In this document: one piece after another, positions 1 through 8,726 of the stretch
How the letters are laid out: each line of letters starts with the position of its first letter
Numbering within the stretch: position 1 is the stretch's first letter
NCBI GenBank assembly: GCA_910589685.1
Contig: CAJUTA010000034.1
Span: 1 to 15,362 of the forward strand
Length of the DNA stretch: 15,362 bases
Direction of reading: 5' to 3'
Source: an uncultured Ureaplasma sp.
GTDB taxonomy: Bacteria > Bacillota_I > Bacilli_A > Mycoplasmatales > Mycoplasmoidaceae
Translations under genes and position numbers: made by a program
Notes under the pieces: model-generated
The model's database searches: none
Seen by the model: the letters and a program-made list of their open reading frames with translations, nothing else
Told to the model about the DNA's origin: nothing

Positions 1-175
1 CGTTGTTTCCAAATGCACTAATAGTTGAGTTTGATAAGTTTAATGAAGTTAAGTTAGTACATCCATCGAAGACGTTGCTGCCGATTGTAACTTTGCTTGC
101 ATTTCCTAAGCTAAATGATTTAAGACTTGAGTTTTTAAAAGTGATACTATTTATATATGATATCAAGTTTGAGTT
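1..175 (-). pseudogene. Leucine-rich-repeat (BspA-like) protein fragment lacking a 5' end; continues past window edge
   Basis: The minus strand is open from an in-frame TAA at 176-178 down to base 1. It reads as a leucine-rich repeat of the LRR_5/BspA type, with stretches such as SLKSFSLGN, NVFDGCTNLTSLNLSNS and TISAFGN. Such repeats are known in surface-exposed bacterial proteins; a surface role here is inference. There is no ATG or GTG in the open frame. The only TTG (164-166) has no Shine-Dalgarno sequence, and the rpsD terminator lies immediately upstream. I read it as a 5'-truncated remnant, though an upstream frameshift is possible. C-ending codons (AAC, TTC, AGC, GGC) are commoner than in the housekeeping genes nearby. 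The plus-strand open frame over the same bases is a shadow. Confidence 0.5.
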
Positions 176-186
176 TTATTTTTAAT

Positions 187-223
187 AAAAAAATGGAAAC
201 ATTTTGACGCTTCCATTTTTTTT
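187..223. terminator. Rho-independent terminator downstream of rpsD, bidirectional in form
   Basis: The left arm AAAAAAATGGAA pairs with the right arm TTCCATTTTTTT around a loop of about 12 bases. On the minus strand the hairpin is followed by a T-run and lies about 20 bases beyond the rpsD stop. The A-rich left arm gives the same shape on the other strand. Confidence 0.7.
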
Positions 224-243
224 GATGAACTAATATAAGTGTA

Positions 244-846
244 TTATAATAGACGGTTGAATCATTCAACTACATATGCTTCATTAATTGTTTCTGGTAA
301 TTCTTCTCTATTTGGGTAACGTGTATAAGTTGCTGATAAATTATTAATATCTAATGTTACAAATTCAAATTTTGCTGGTTTTAAATCTTTAAAAATTGGG
401 ATATTTTTAGAATTTTCAGCAACTGAAATTTTGTCGTTAATATCAACAATGATTGATGGAATATTTGTTTTTTTACCATTTAACAAAATATGTCCATGAG
501 TAACTAATTGACGAGCACTACGACGTGTAGGAGCAAGACCAGCTCTATAAACTAATGAATCTAAACGTGATTCTAAAACACGTAACAAGTTGTATGTAGT
601 TGCACCTGGTAATTTTTTAGCAATTAAGAAAAAACGACGAAATTGACGATCATTTAGTCCATACAAAAACATTAGTTTTTGTTTTTCTTGTAATTGTTGA
701 GCATAGTTAGTTAATTTAACTCTTTTAGCTCCATGTTGCCCAGGACGAGTTGTTCTTTTTTTGCCTTTTAAGAATTCTTTATTGTTTTCCAATAAAGAGA
801 AACCTAAAGCACGTGATTTACGATAAATACTTCCAGTATAACGCAT
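244..846 (-). CDS. rpsD: 30S ribosomal protein S4
   Basis: Small-subunit protein that binds 16S rRNA early in 30S assembly. The 200-residue product begins MRYTGSIYRKSRALGFSLL. The central part (about residues 90-155) is the S4 RNA-binding domain, with LESRLDSLVYRAGLAPTRRS and the following QLVTHGHILLNGK. The N-terminal region lacks the zinc-binding cysteines of C+ S4 proteins. The apparent stop at 262-264 is TGA read as Trp. The frame continues WFNRLL to TAA at 244-246, matching the usual aromatic/basic S4 tail. The start is the ATG at 844-846, preceded on the minus strand by AAGGAA. It may be transcribed separately from the ABC operon upstream, given the 181-base gap and its own -10-like box. 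Confidence 0.96.
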
Positions 847-861
847 ATATTTTTTCCTTAA

Positions 862-883
862 ATGTGAAAGAATTGATTCACAT
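862..883 (-). promoter_or_regulatory. Hairpin in the rpsD leader, candidate S4 autoregulatory site
   Basis: A 7-base inverted repeat (ATGTGAA / TTCACAT) with an 8-base loop sits just upstream of the rpsD Shine-Dalgarno sequence. S4 represses its own synthesis through mRNA leader structures in several bacteria, including Bacillus subtilis. The same role here is inference from position only. Confidence 0.35.
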
Positions 884-905
884 CATAGTTTATTCTTGTT
901 TAAGC

Positions 906-911
906 ATTATA
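906..911 (-). promoter_or_regulatory. Probable -10 box of rpsD
   Basis: The minus strand reads TATAAT about 60 bases before the rpsD start, giving a leader of about 55 bases that contains the hairpin. I see no good -35 box. The rest of 847-1027 holds no gene and no clear terminator for the ABC operon. Confidence 0.45.
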
Positions 912-1027
912 TATTATTGGTTTCAGTACTATTCAGCATTAGCTTACTACCATACAAATGTTATATACTACTATTAAAACAATATAAAACTGCTGAGTGA
1001 CAAATTAATTTTACTTTATTTTATTTA

Positions 1028-3283
1028 TTATTCTTCATAAAATTGCGAATTATGAAGATCATAATAGAATCCTTTTTTATCAATTAACTCTTGATGAGTT
1101 CCACGTTCAATAATTCGACCATCTTTTAATACAAGAATTTGATCTGCATTTTGAATAGTTGATAAACGGTGAGCAATAACAAATGATGTTTTATTTTCCA
1201 TTAACCTTAGCATTGCACTTTGTATTTCAACTTCAGTTTTTGTATCAATTGATGAAGTTGCTTCATCAAGAATCAAAATATTAGATGGAGCTAAAAGAGC
1301 ACGTGCAATAGCTAGAAGTTGACGTTGTCCTTGAGATAAATCTTCACCATTATCTTTTAGAACAGTATCATATCCTTTTGGTAATTGCATAATAAAGTCA
1401 TGTGCATTTGCTGTTTTTGCAGCTTTGATGATTTCTTCATCAGTTGCTTTCATATTTCCATAACGAATATTATCTTTAATTGATTCATTGAATAAGAATG
1501 TATCTTGTAAAACAATTGATACATTGTTACGCATTGATTCTTTAGTAATACGTTTGATTGAAACATTTTTGCCAAATAAGATATCACCATTATCAATATC
1601 ATAGAATTTTGTTAATAAATTGATGAATGTTGATTTACCAGAACCTGTTGGTCCAACAATTGCAATTGTTTGTCCTTTTTTAACATCAATATTTACATCA
1701 AATAAAATTTGTTTATTTGGTAAATATCCAAAGTTTAAATCTTTAACAATTAGACTACTATTTGTTTCAATAGTATGAGCTACATCACTTAATTTTTCAA
1801 GTTTTCCACTTTCAGTAACAACAGATACTCTTTGTGTGTCTTCTGTTGAAGGGAATCGTTCCCCATCATGTAAAGTATCAACAACATTAAGAATTAAACG
1901 TTCAACATCATTGAATTCATTTTTTTCTTTAAATACTTGGAAAACACGATCTCCACCAGCTAAAGCCATTAAGAATTGGTTTGCAATTCCACCGACTTGA
2001 GTAAATGGTAAGAAGAAAGTACGAGACATAATTGCAAATGAAGCAGTTAATGAAATTCCAGATACAACACTCATTTGTCCACTAGAATTTTTAATTGAAT
2101 TAACTATTTCTTGTATTTGCGCAACAGTTAAATTATCAGGCATTATAGATTTTATGAAATTTGGATCAGCAAGATTTCCATTTATTCCAAAAATATCAAT
2201 CATTGTTATTCCTCTAAATCCACTACCTACACCTTTAATAGTGAAAAGAACACCAATTGTTCAAACAACAGTTGTAATGACATTTAAACACATTACAAGA
2301 TAAGGCATTATAAATGAAGTAATTTCTTGTCCTTTACGACTAACATGAACAAGTTGATCATTTATTTTTTCAAATTTTTTAACTACATTTTTGTTTTGAT
2401 CATATAAAGAAACAATTGTTTGTCCTGAAATCATTTCTTCAATATATCCATTAACTTGTCCCAATGTTTTTTGCATTTTGTTAAACAATGGTTGTGATTT
2501 ACGAGAAACAAAAAGCATAGGGATTAATAATAAACAAGACAATGTTAGAACGATTAAAGCCATATATGGACTTAATAGAAACATTGACAAAATCATTGTA
2601 AATATTAATGCAACACCATTTAAAATAATGGCTGAGTTTTGTGAGAACATATCTGTAATGTTATTAACATCATTTGTAAAACGAGATAATAAGTCACCAG
2701 ATGAATGTTGATCAAAAAACTTAACTGGTAATTTTTGGATTTTATCAAAAAGATCTTCACGAATCTTGTATCCAACTTTTTGAGAAACTATTACCATTAT
2801 TCTATTTTGTAGTCATGTTGCAAATGAATATAAAAAATAGAATAGTAATATTACTAGTGTTATTCCTACTAGTGATGGGAATTTAGGGTTTGCAACAATT
2901 TGTGGAGTTGAATTAATATGTCCATAAATTTGTACAATACCTAATAAATTAGTTAAATAGATACTTGCAAATGCTGCAAGTGAGTTGAAAGCAACTCCAA
3001 ATAAAGTAACTAATAAAACAGTAATTAAGTTCAATTTATACAATTTCATATATCTTCATAGATTTTTAATTGTTTGAACTGTTGATTTACGTGTTAATTT
3101 AGCACGATATTTATTAACAATTGTTTTTTGTTGCATATTTAGACTATTAAAGTCAATCTCTGCACCATCAAGCATATTAATAAATCCATCAATATTAGAA
3201 GAAATTAAATTGTTATATTTTAGATTTTCTTCTTCATTAGCTAGACTTTTTTTACCTTCATTACTTGATCAAAAGTTCTTCAT
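1028..3283 (-). CDS. ABC exporter half-transporter 2 (permease-ATPase fusion, canonical catalytic Glu)
   Basis: A 751-residue type IV ABC exporter subunit: cytosolic N-terminal region of about 80 residues, six-helix membrane domain (about 85-450), then an ATPase domain. Walker A GPTGSGKST is at about 544-552, the signature at about 649-653, Walker B LILDE with Glu674 and the switch His705 (FVIAHRL). The signature is LSQGQ, not LSGGQ, as in the TM288-type partner of heterodimeric exporters. Four in-frame TGA codons in the first half (the last in VVWTIG) are tryptophans. About 55 extra residues lie between the last two membrane helices. It starts inside the end of the upstream gene (23-base overlap) behind a strong Shine-Dalgarno sequence. 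Substrate unknown; multidrug or lipid export would be typical. Confidence 0.93.
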
Positions 3284-5111
3284 TTACACCCTCCTCTCCT
3301 AGTTGTGAAATCGCAATATCACGATATACACTATTATTTTTTAATAAATTAATATGCGAATCATCACCAACAATTTTTCCTTTATCAAAAACAAGAATAC
3401 GATCAGCTTGTTTTACTCCAGAAATACGTTGACTAATAATAAAAGTTGTACGACCAACATTAGTTTTTTTGATATATTCATTAACTTTACGTTCAGTAAT
3501 CATATCTAATGCTGATGTAGATGAGTCTAAAATTAAAATTTTAGGTTTTCCAATTAAAGCACGAGCAATTGATAAACGTTGTTGTTGCCCGCCTGAGAAA
3601 TTTCTTCCACGTTGTTCAACTTTGCAATCAAATTTACCATCTTTTTGCATAATGAATTCATATGCTTGTGACCCTTTAGCTGCATCAATCATATCAGCTT
3701 CAGTTGCATCATCTTTACCATATTTTAAGTTAGAAGCTATTGTTCCACTAAATAAAGTAACACGTTGAGGAGAAACTGCTATTTCATGTCGTAATGATTC
3801 ACGTTTAATATCTTTAACATTATGACCTGAAATTTCAACACTTCCTTCTTTTACATCATACATACGAGTAATTAATGAAATGAATGTTGATTTTCCAGAA
3901 CCTGTTGCACCAATAATTCCAACAGTTTCATCTTCTTTAATTGTTAAATTAATATTTTTTAAAACATACTCACCACTATCGTTATATCTAAAGTTAACTT
4001 TATTAAATTTAATAGTTGGCTTTTCAATTTCAAAACCGTTTTCTTTATATGTAATATTTGGTTTAAATTTTAATACTTCAACTATACGTGGTGCAGAACC
4101 AATTGCAATACTTAATTGCAATACAACATTAATTGCTAATGTCATACCAAATAATAGCAATGTAGTAATTGCCATAATTGAACCAACTTTAGCAAATGTA
4201 ATTGCCCCACTCACAGAACCAACAAAGATTGTTAGAATCGTAGTTCAACTCATACAAACATTGATAATTGGGAACATTCACATTGAAATTAAGAAAGATT
4301 TTTCAACTGTTTTTCTTAATTTTTCATTTGCTTTAGCAAATCTTTTTGTTTGTTCTTCATGTAAATTGAATGATTTAACTAAACGAACACCTAAAATATT
4401 TTCACGCATTACATCATTTGAGTTATCAACTGCATATTTTGAAATACGGTAACGTTTTGATGCTGCTCTTAAGATGAAAAATAAACTAAAGAACATTCCT
4501 AATGAAATTACAAATAGTAATAATGGAACTAGGAATCATAGTCCACTTGGGTCTGTATTTGGTAATACTGATCCAGTTGGAATTTCTAATGGCAATACTA
4601 CAACATTAGGAATAACTGATAGAATAATTGTTCCTGTTAATCCACCAAAAAATAACAATATAGATCTAAATCCAACCCGGAATGTAATAAATAAAGCATT
4701 TTGAATTGTATCTACATCAGTTGTAATTCTTGTAATTAATGATGGAGTTGTCAATGCATCAATCTCAGCGAATGACAAAGTTTGAATTTTATTATAAATT
4801 TTAACTCTAATATCACCAGATAGACGTGATGCTAAATACGCACTCACTGATCCACCAGTCACACCACAAGTTAAAAACACTATTGATAAGAATATCATGA
4901 AACCAGCCAAGATTCCAACATTTCTTAATACAACACTTTGAATTGCATCAGGTTGTGTTGCATGTGCATAATAATTTGCTTGGTCACTTAGTTGATTTAA
5001 TGATAATGGTAATAAGATTTCTGATGTTACTTGGATAAATAAAATACCTCAAAGTAATAACAAAAATCAAAAGTATTTTTTCTTAAATACTGATTTTACG
5101 ACGTATCACAT
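3261..5111 (-). CDS. ABC exporter half-transporter 1 (permease-ATPase fusion, degenerate catalytic site)
   Basis: A 616-residue ABC exporter subunit: membrane domain over roughly residues 10-340, ATPase domain from about 365. Walker A GATGSGKST is at about 401-409, Q-loop Gln449, signature FSGGQ at 505-509 and Walker B LILD ending at Asp529. The catalytic glutamate after Walker B is Ser530 (LILDSSTSALD) and the switch histidine is Gln561 (IISQRIS). This is the pattern of the non-hydrolysing half of heterodimeric exporters such as TM287/288 and LmrCD, and the next gene supplies the intact half. The start ATG at 5109-5111 follows GAGG on the minus strand; the second codon is TGA (Trp). It lies 11 bases after smpB in the same operon. 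Confidence 0.93.
3289..3300 (-). promoter_or_regulatory. Unusually strong Shine-Dalgarno of ABC subunit 2, inside the upstream coding region
   Basis: The minus strand reads AGGAGAGGAGGG, with GGAGG six bases before the ATG at 3281-3283. It is the strongest ribosome binding site in the window. It lies within codons of the upstream subunit and fixes the start of the downstream one, consistent with coupled translation of two partners. Confidence 0.75.
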
Positions 5112-5122
5112 AAATCCTCTAA

Positions 5123-5554
5123 TTAATATTGTTGTCTAATCTGCTTATTAATATCTTTTTGCTTCAAATCATCACGCTTGTCATGCAGTTTTTTACCACG
5201 TGCAAGCGCAATTAATAACTTGATCTTATTATGTTTTCAATATGCTTTTAAAGGAACAACAGTGAGTCGTTCCTTTTGCTTTTGAAAAGATAATTTTCTT
5301 ATTTCACTTTTGTGCAATAACAATTTTCTAGTTCTCAAGGGATCAACATTATGTATATTACCATTCTCAAAATGACTAATATGCATATTGATGATGTAAG
5401 CCTCACCATCACTAAAATTGATGTATGATTCATTGATTGATGAAGATGATTTAGACAAAGATTTTACTTCTGTTCCAGTTAAAACTATCCCACATTCATA
5501 TTCATCAAGAATTTCATAATTTCGAAACGCATTTTTATTTGTTATTAAACTCAT
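5123..5554 (-). CDS. smpB: SsrA (tmRNA)-binding protein SmpB
   Basis: SmpB binds tmRNA and delivers it to stalled ribosomes for trans-translation. The 143-residue product has the family's GTEVKSL block near residue 28 and the basic tail ARGKKLHDKRDDLKQKD, which enters the mRNA channel in known structures. A TGA read as Trp (YWKHNK) is needed to reach the tail. The start ATG at 5552-5554 has no visible Shine-Dalgarno. It is the first gene of the minus-strand smpB-ABC-ABC operon and is divergent from infA. The tmRNA gene itself is not in the window. Lon, also here, is known to degrade SsrA-tagged proteins in mycoplasmas. Confidence 0.95.
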
Positions 5555-5590
5555 GAACTAAAACAAATTTTTAATAATAAACATTAAATT

Positions 5591-5599
5591 ATTATAACA
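5591..5599 (-). promoter_or_regulatory. Extended -10 promoter of smpB
   Basis: The minus strand reads TGTTATAAT: a perfect TATAAT with the upstream TGn of an extended -10. Predicted transcription begins about 30 bases before the smpB ATG. No convincing -35 is present, as is common for extended -10 promoters. Confidence 0.65.
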
Positions 5600-5630
5600 C
5601 TACTGCAAAATAATATTTAAAATATCTTGT

Positions 5631-5657
5631 TATCATTTAAAATATTTTTGTTATTAC
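5631..5657 (+). promoter_or_regulatory. infA promoter with 14-base element shared with tig
   Basis: The element TATCATTTAAAATA at 5631-5644 is followed seven bases later by a -10-like TATTAC (5652-5657) preceded by TGT. The same 14 bases at the same seven-base distance precede the tig -10. TTGTTA at 5627-5632 could act as a -35 with a long spacer of 19 bases. Confidence 0.5.
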
Positions 5658-5685
5658 ATTCTATTTTAGGAAATTCAAAAGAAAT

Positions 5686-5901
5686 ATGTCAAAAGATAAA
5701 ATAAAAATTTCAGGTAAAGTTTTAGAGATTTTTCCAGGTTCTAAATTTAAAGTTCAATTAGAAAATGGAATGAATGTTACAGCAACATTATCTGGAAAAA
5801 TGAAAGTTAATTCTATTAGAGTTTTACCAGATGATAAAGTTGATGTTGAATTAAGCCCTTATGATTTGGGACAAGGAATAATTACTTATCGTTATAAATA
5901 G
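5686..5901 (+). CDS. infA: Translation initiation factor IF-1
   Basis: The 71-residue product is close to the usual 72 and is a single OB-fold: ISGKVLEIFPGSKFKVQLENG, then ATLSGKMK and VDVELSPYDLGQGIITYRYK, all typical of IF-1. IF-1 occupies the ribosomal A site during initiation. The ATG at 5686 is preceded by AGGAAA at a somewhat long distance (about 10-11 bases). The gene is divergent from smpB, and its stop runs directly into the next membrane-protein frame. Confidence 0.96.
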   Translation: MSKDKIKISGKVLEIFPGSKFKVQLENGMNVTATLSGKMKVNSIRVLPDDKVDVELSPYDLGQGIITYRYK

Positions 5902-6442
5902 TAAAAATAAAAAATCTATAAATCTACAACAAATTTGTCTTACAGGAATTTTGTTGTCAATAATAATTGTTTTTAAATTTATTACACTTTTAACAAAAAG
6001 TTGATTTATGGGTTATGGGATTCAATTTTATTATTTGCCTTATGTTATTGCATTAATACGAATTAAAAATAAATATTGTAAATTTTTTATTTATTTTTTT
6101 GCACCAATAATATTGCTGGTTTTTGGTTTTGAATCAAATCCTATTTTTGATTATTTATTAGCAATGTGATCATTCGTTGGTTTCTTATTTTTTAATAAAC
6201 AAAAAAATAAATTATTTTTCATAATTTTTCTTAGTTTAATTAGTTTTTTTCTTATTTTTATATTTAATGTAATTTCTGGTGTTTTGTTCTACAAATCAAC
6301 AATCCAATTTAGTATTGGATTTAATGGTTTCTTTAATCTTATAAATTTTTTATTTTTTACTTTATTTTTAGCTGTTTTTTGTAAATCATTTTGTTTGAAA
6401 ACTACTAAACTTTTAAATGTTAAGGATATTAAATTAAAATAA
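5894..6442 (+). CDS. Integral membrane protein resembling an ECF transporter S component (ThiT/YuaJ-like); start uncertain
   Basis: An open frame ending at TAA 6440-6442 encodes a very hydrophobic protein with about six membrane helices. Two blocks resemble thiamine S component ThiT: IFDYLLAMWSFVGF (about 84-97, compare LDYPLAFAALG) and NVISGVLFYK...FSIGFNG (about 125-145, compare SGVIFF...YSxxYN). S components bind a vitamin and work with an energising EcfA/EcfT module, none of which is here. The start is unclear. The frame opens at 5882 and a typical basic cytosolic lead (KNKKSINLQQ) precedes the first helix, but contains no ATG, GTG or TTG. Options are ATA 5894 (182 residues, used here), TTG 5954 behind AGGA (162) or ATG 6008 (144, losing helix 1). 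The thiamine assignment is tentative. Confidence 0.6.
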
Positions 6443-6446
6443 AAAT

Positions 6447-7244
6447 ATGAATGAAAAAAAAGAAGAAATATCATCATTGCAACTTAATGATGAATTAATT
6501 AAATATTATGATGATTTAATTAAGCAAATCAAACTAGACTTTAATAATGGTTTATATGAACAAGCAATTAATCGTTGTGAAGAAGAACTAGAGCAACCAT
6601 ATTTGCCATTTGAATATATTGTTGAATTTGAAAAATTAGCTCATAATTTAGAGACAGAATATCGATATAAACAAATAGATAATAATATTAAACAATTATC
6701 ACATTACCAAATGTTGCAGTCAATCTTTGATGGAGAAAATTTTAATGTTTATCTTTTTGATTATTTTTTAGAAAAATTTAATAAAGAATTAACAGAAACC
6801 GATTTTGATTCTTTTCAAATGTGACTAAATCATCCAAATATTGAAAATGTAAAAAAGTTCTATATTCTTGATTGTCTTGCGCATTATGAAATTGATCGTA
6901 ACTTTATTTTTAAAAACACAAATATTAATGATGACATTGTTTTAAATACATTAAATTTTCATGATCATGAGATGTTCAATCAATATAATAATACCCTTGA
7001 AATAATTGAAAAAGATTTATTTAAAGACCCTAGCGTTTCAAAATTTGCAAGTGATTTGTTAGATGCAGTAGCAAATCATTATTTTCCACTATTTCCTTTC
7101 AAAAATAGCGAAGAACTTGCTGATATTATTTTGAATTTAATTAATACAAGTATGAATTTTGTTCAGATTGATTACGAAAAACTAAATGATGATGAACGAA
7201 AAGTTTATAATATTTTTATTGAAATTCAAAATCTTAAACTTTAG
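6447..7244 (+). CDS. Conserved hypothetical protein, DUF3196/TPR-like
   Basis: A 265-residue acidic, mostly helical protein without signal peptide or membrane segment. One TGA (after FDSFQM) is read as Trp. The N-terminal third (YYDDLIKQIKLDFNNGLYEQ, then INRCEEELEQPYLPFEY) resembles TPR-like helical pairs of the mycoplasma family DUF3196, which I recall rather than verify. From memory, M. genitalium also has a hypothetical gene (MG237) just before tig and lon, so the position may be conserved. It starts four bases after the membrane gene with no good Shine-Dalgarno, suggesting coupled translation. Function unknown. Confidence 0.75.
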
Positions 7245-7253
7245 AATTGTTAT

Positions 7254-7280
7254 TATCATTTAAAATAATAATGTTATATT
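7254..7280 (+). promoter_or_regulatory. tig promoter with 14-base element shared with infA
   Basis: TATCATTTAAAATA at 7254-7267 is followed seven bases later by TATATT (7275-7280), with TGT directly upstream as an extended -10. Transcription would begin about 20 bases before the tig ATG. The element is flanked by partly complementary TTATTAT and ATAATAA. Confidence 0.55.
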
Positions 7281-7306
7281 TATTAAGTTGTATTTAGGAG
7301 CTAACT

Positions 7307-8623
7307 ATGAAATTATTAAAAACAGATAAACAAAAAACGCACATTGAATTTACAGTTGAAATTGACAATGTAAGTTGACAAAATGAATTAAATAATGTAA
7401 CTAAGAAATTAGTTAAAAATGTTAATATGCAAGGATTTAGAAAAGGTAAAGTACCTTTTTCAATTGCTGAAAAACAAGTTAAACCACAAGCTTTTAGCAC
7501 TGCTCTTAATAATTTAATTCCAAGTACAATTGCTGAATTTGAAAAAGAAAATTCAAATTTTGATTGTCCAGAAATTATTGATCAACCACACGTTAGTGTA
7601 GTGGATATATCTGATAAATCAGCAACTATTAACATTGCTTATGATATTATGCCTGAAGTAACTATTGGAGCATATGAAAATTTAGGATTAGATTTATCAA
7701 ATTATAAAGAAGTATCAAAAAAAGAAGTTGATGATGAAATTGATAGACTATTAAAAAATAGTAAAAAAGTAGTTGATTCAAACAAAACATCTTTAGAAAA
7801 TGATGATTTGGCAATAATTGATTTTGTTGGAAAAATGGATGGAAAAGAATTTATGGGTGGTTCTGCAAAAGATTTCACCCTAAAAATAGGCTCAAAATCA
7901 TTTATTGATAATTTTGAAGAACAAATGATAGGAATGAAAGTTGGAGAAACTCGTGTTATTAATGTTACATTCCCAAAAGATTATCAATCAAAATTTCATG
8001 CAGGTAAACCAGCTGAATTTACTGTAACTTTAAATAAAATCAAAATTGAAGAAAAATATGAAAAAAATGATGAATTTGTTCAATCATTAAAAATTCCAAA
8101 TGTTTCCACAATGTCAGATTTAAAACAATACTTAACTAATCATTTTGAAAAGCGTAATTTATATTTATTAAAAGAACAAACAAAACGTGATTTATCACAA
8201 AAATTAGTTGATATTGTTGAATTAAGTTTTATACCAACATACACATTTGAAGATGAAAAAGTTCGTGTTCATAGAATTCTTGAAAAACAAGCTAAAGATG
8301 AAAAAACAACAATTGATAAACAATTAAAAGAACACAATCTTTCTGAAGAAGGTTTACAAAAATCTATTGAAAAAGATGCTTTAAATTCCTTAAAATATGT
8401 ATTTGCTATTGAAAAAATAGCTGATTCAAATTCAATTGAATTTACAGATACAGACTATAATGATTATTTAAATCAAATATCTACTTTATATAGTGTTCCA
8501 TTTGATGAAGTAGAAAAACGTTTCTCTGCAAATAAACAAGTAATTATGGAAGAAATGTTAAATGAAAAAGTTGTTGATTTTATTCTTGAACAAAATATCA
8601 AAAATAAATCAAATAAAAAATAA
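7307..8623 (+). CDS. tig: Trigger factor (ribosome-associated chaperone / peptidyl-prolyl isomerase)
   Basis: A 438-residue three-domain chaperone that meets nascent chains at the ribosomal exit tunnel. The N-terminal ribosome-binding signature GFRKGKVP is at residues 43-50, the same position as in E. coli. The FKBP-type isomerase domain (about 155-245) contains DDLAIIDFVGKMDGKEFMGG and FEEQMIGMKVGE. A long charged helical C-terminal chaperone arm follows. The ATG at 7307 is preceded by TTAGGAG, a good Shine-Dalgarno; TGA at codon 24 is Trp. It is followed after about 100 bases by lon, with a hairpin/operator between them, so the two are probably separate transcription units. Confidence 0.96.
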
Positions 8624-8645
8624 TTAAATACAATTCATTTTAATA

Positions 8646-8672
8646 TTAGCAATCTAATGATAAGATTGCTAA
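8646..8672 (+). promoter_or_regulatory. CIRCE-like operator upstream of lon (HrcA site), possibly doubling as tig terminator
   Basis: A perfect 9-base inverted repeat, TTAGCAATC and GATTGCTAA, is separated by exactly nine bases. The CIRCE consensus is TTAGCACTC-N9-GAGTGCTAA. Each half differs at one position, and the changes are complementary. In mycoplasmas CIRCE is known upstream of heat-shock genes, lon among them, and binds the repressor HrcA. The right half overlaps a possible lon -35 (TTGCTA). The hairpin is followed by an interrupted T-run (8673-8687), so it could also terminate tig. Confidence 0.75.
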
Positions 8673-8686
8673 TTTTTGTTTTTTTG

Positions 8687-8695
8687 TGGTAATAT
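8687..8695 (+). promoter_or_regulatory. Probable extended -10 of lon
   Basis: TGGTAATAT has the TGn + TAATAT form. TTGCTA (8666-8671), inside the CIRCE right half, lies 18 bases upstream as a candidate -35. An operator overlapping the promoter fits repression. Alternative weak boxes in the T-run cannot be excluded. Confidence 0.45.
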
Positions 8696-8726
8696 TACAT
8701 TAACAAAATAAAAGGAGAAAACAAAA

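Noticed and set aside
3..185. Plus-strand 60-codon open frame at the left edge
   Set aside because: It is the antisense of a clear leucine-rich-repeat reading frame on the minus strand and has no ribosome binding site.
262..264. Apparent end of rpsD at a TGA
   Set aside because: TGA is Trp here; the frame continues WFNRLL to TAA at 244-246, restoring the normal S4 C-terminus.
970..1027. Terminator directly after the ABC operon
   Set aside because: I found no stem followed by a T-run on the minus strand, so read-through into rpsD cannot be excluded.
3469..4704. Plus-strand open frames over the ABC transporter genes
   Set aside because: They are shadows of the minus-strand ABC coding regions, with no recognisable domains.
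6289..6477. Minus-strand 62-codon open frame across the membrane gene and its neighbour
   Set aside because: It is antisense to two plus-strand genes and very AT-biased; no independent support.
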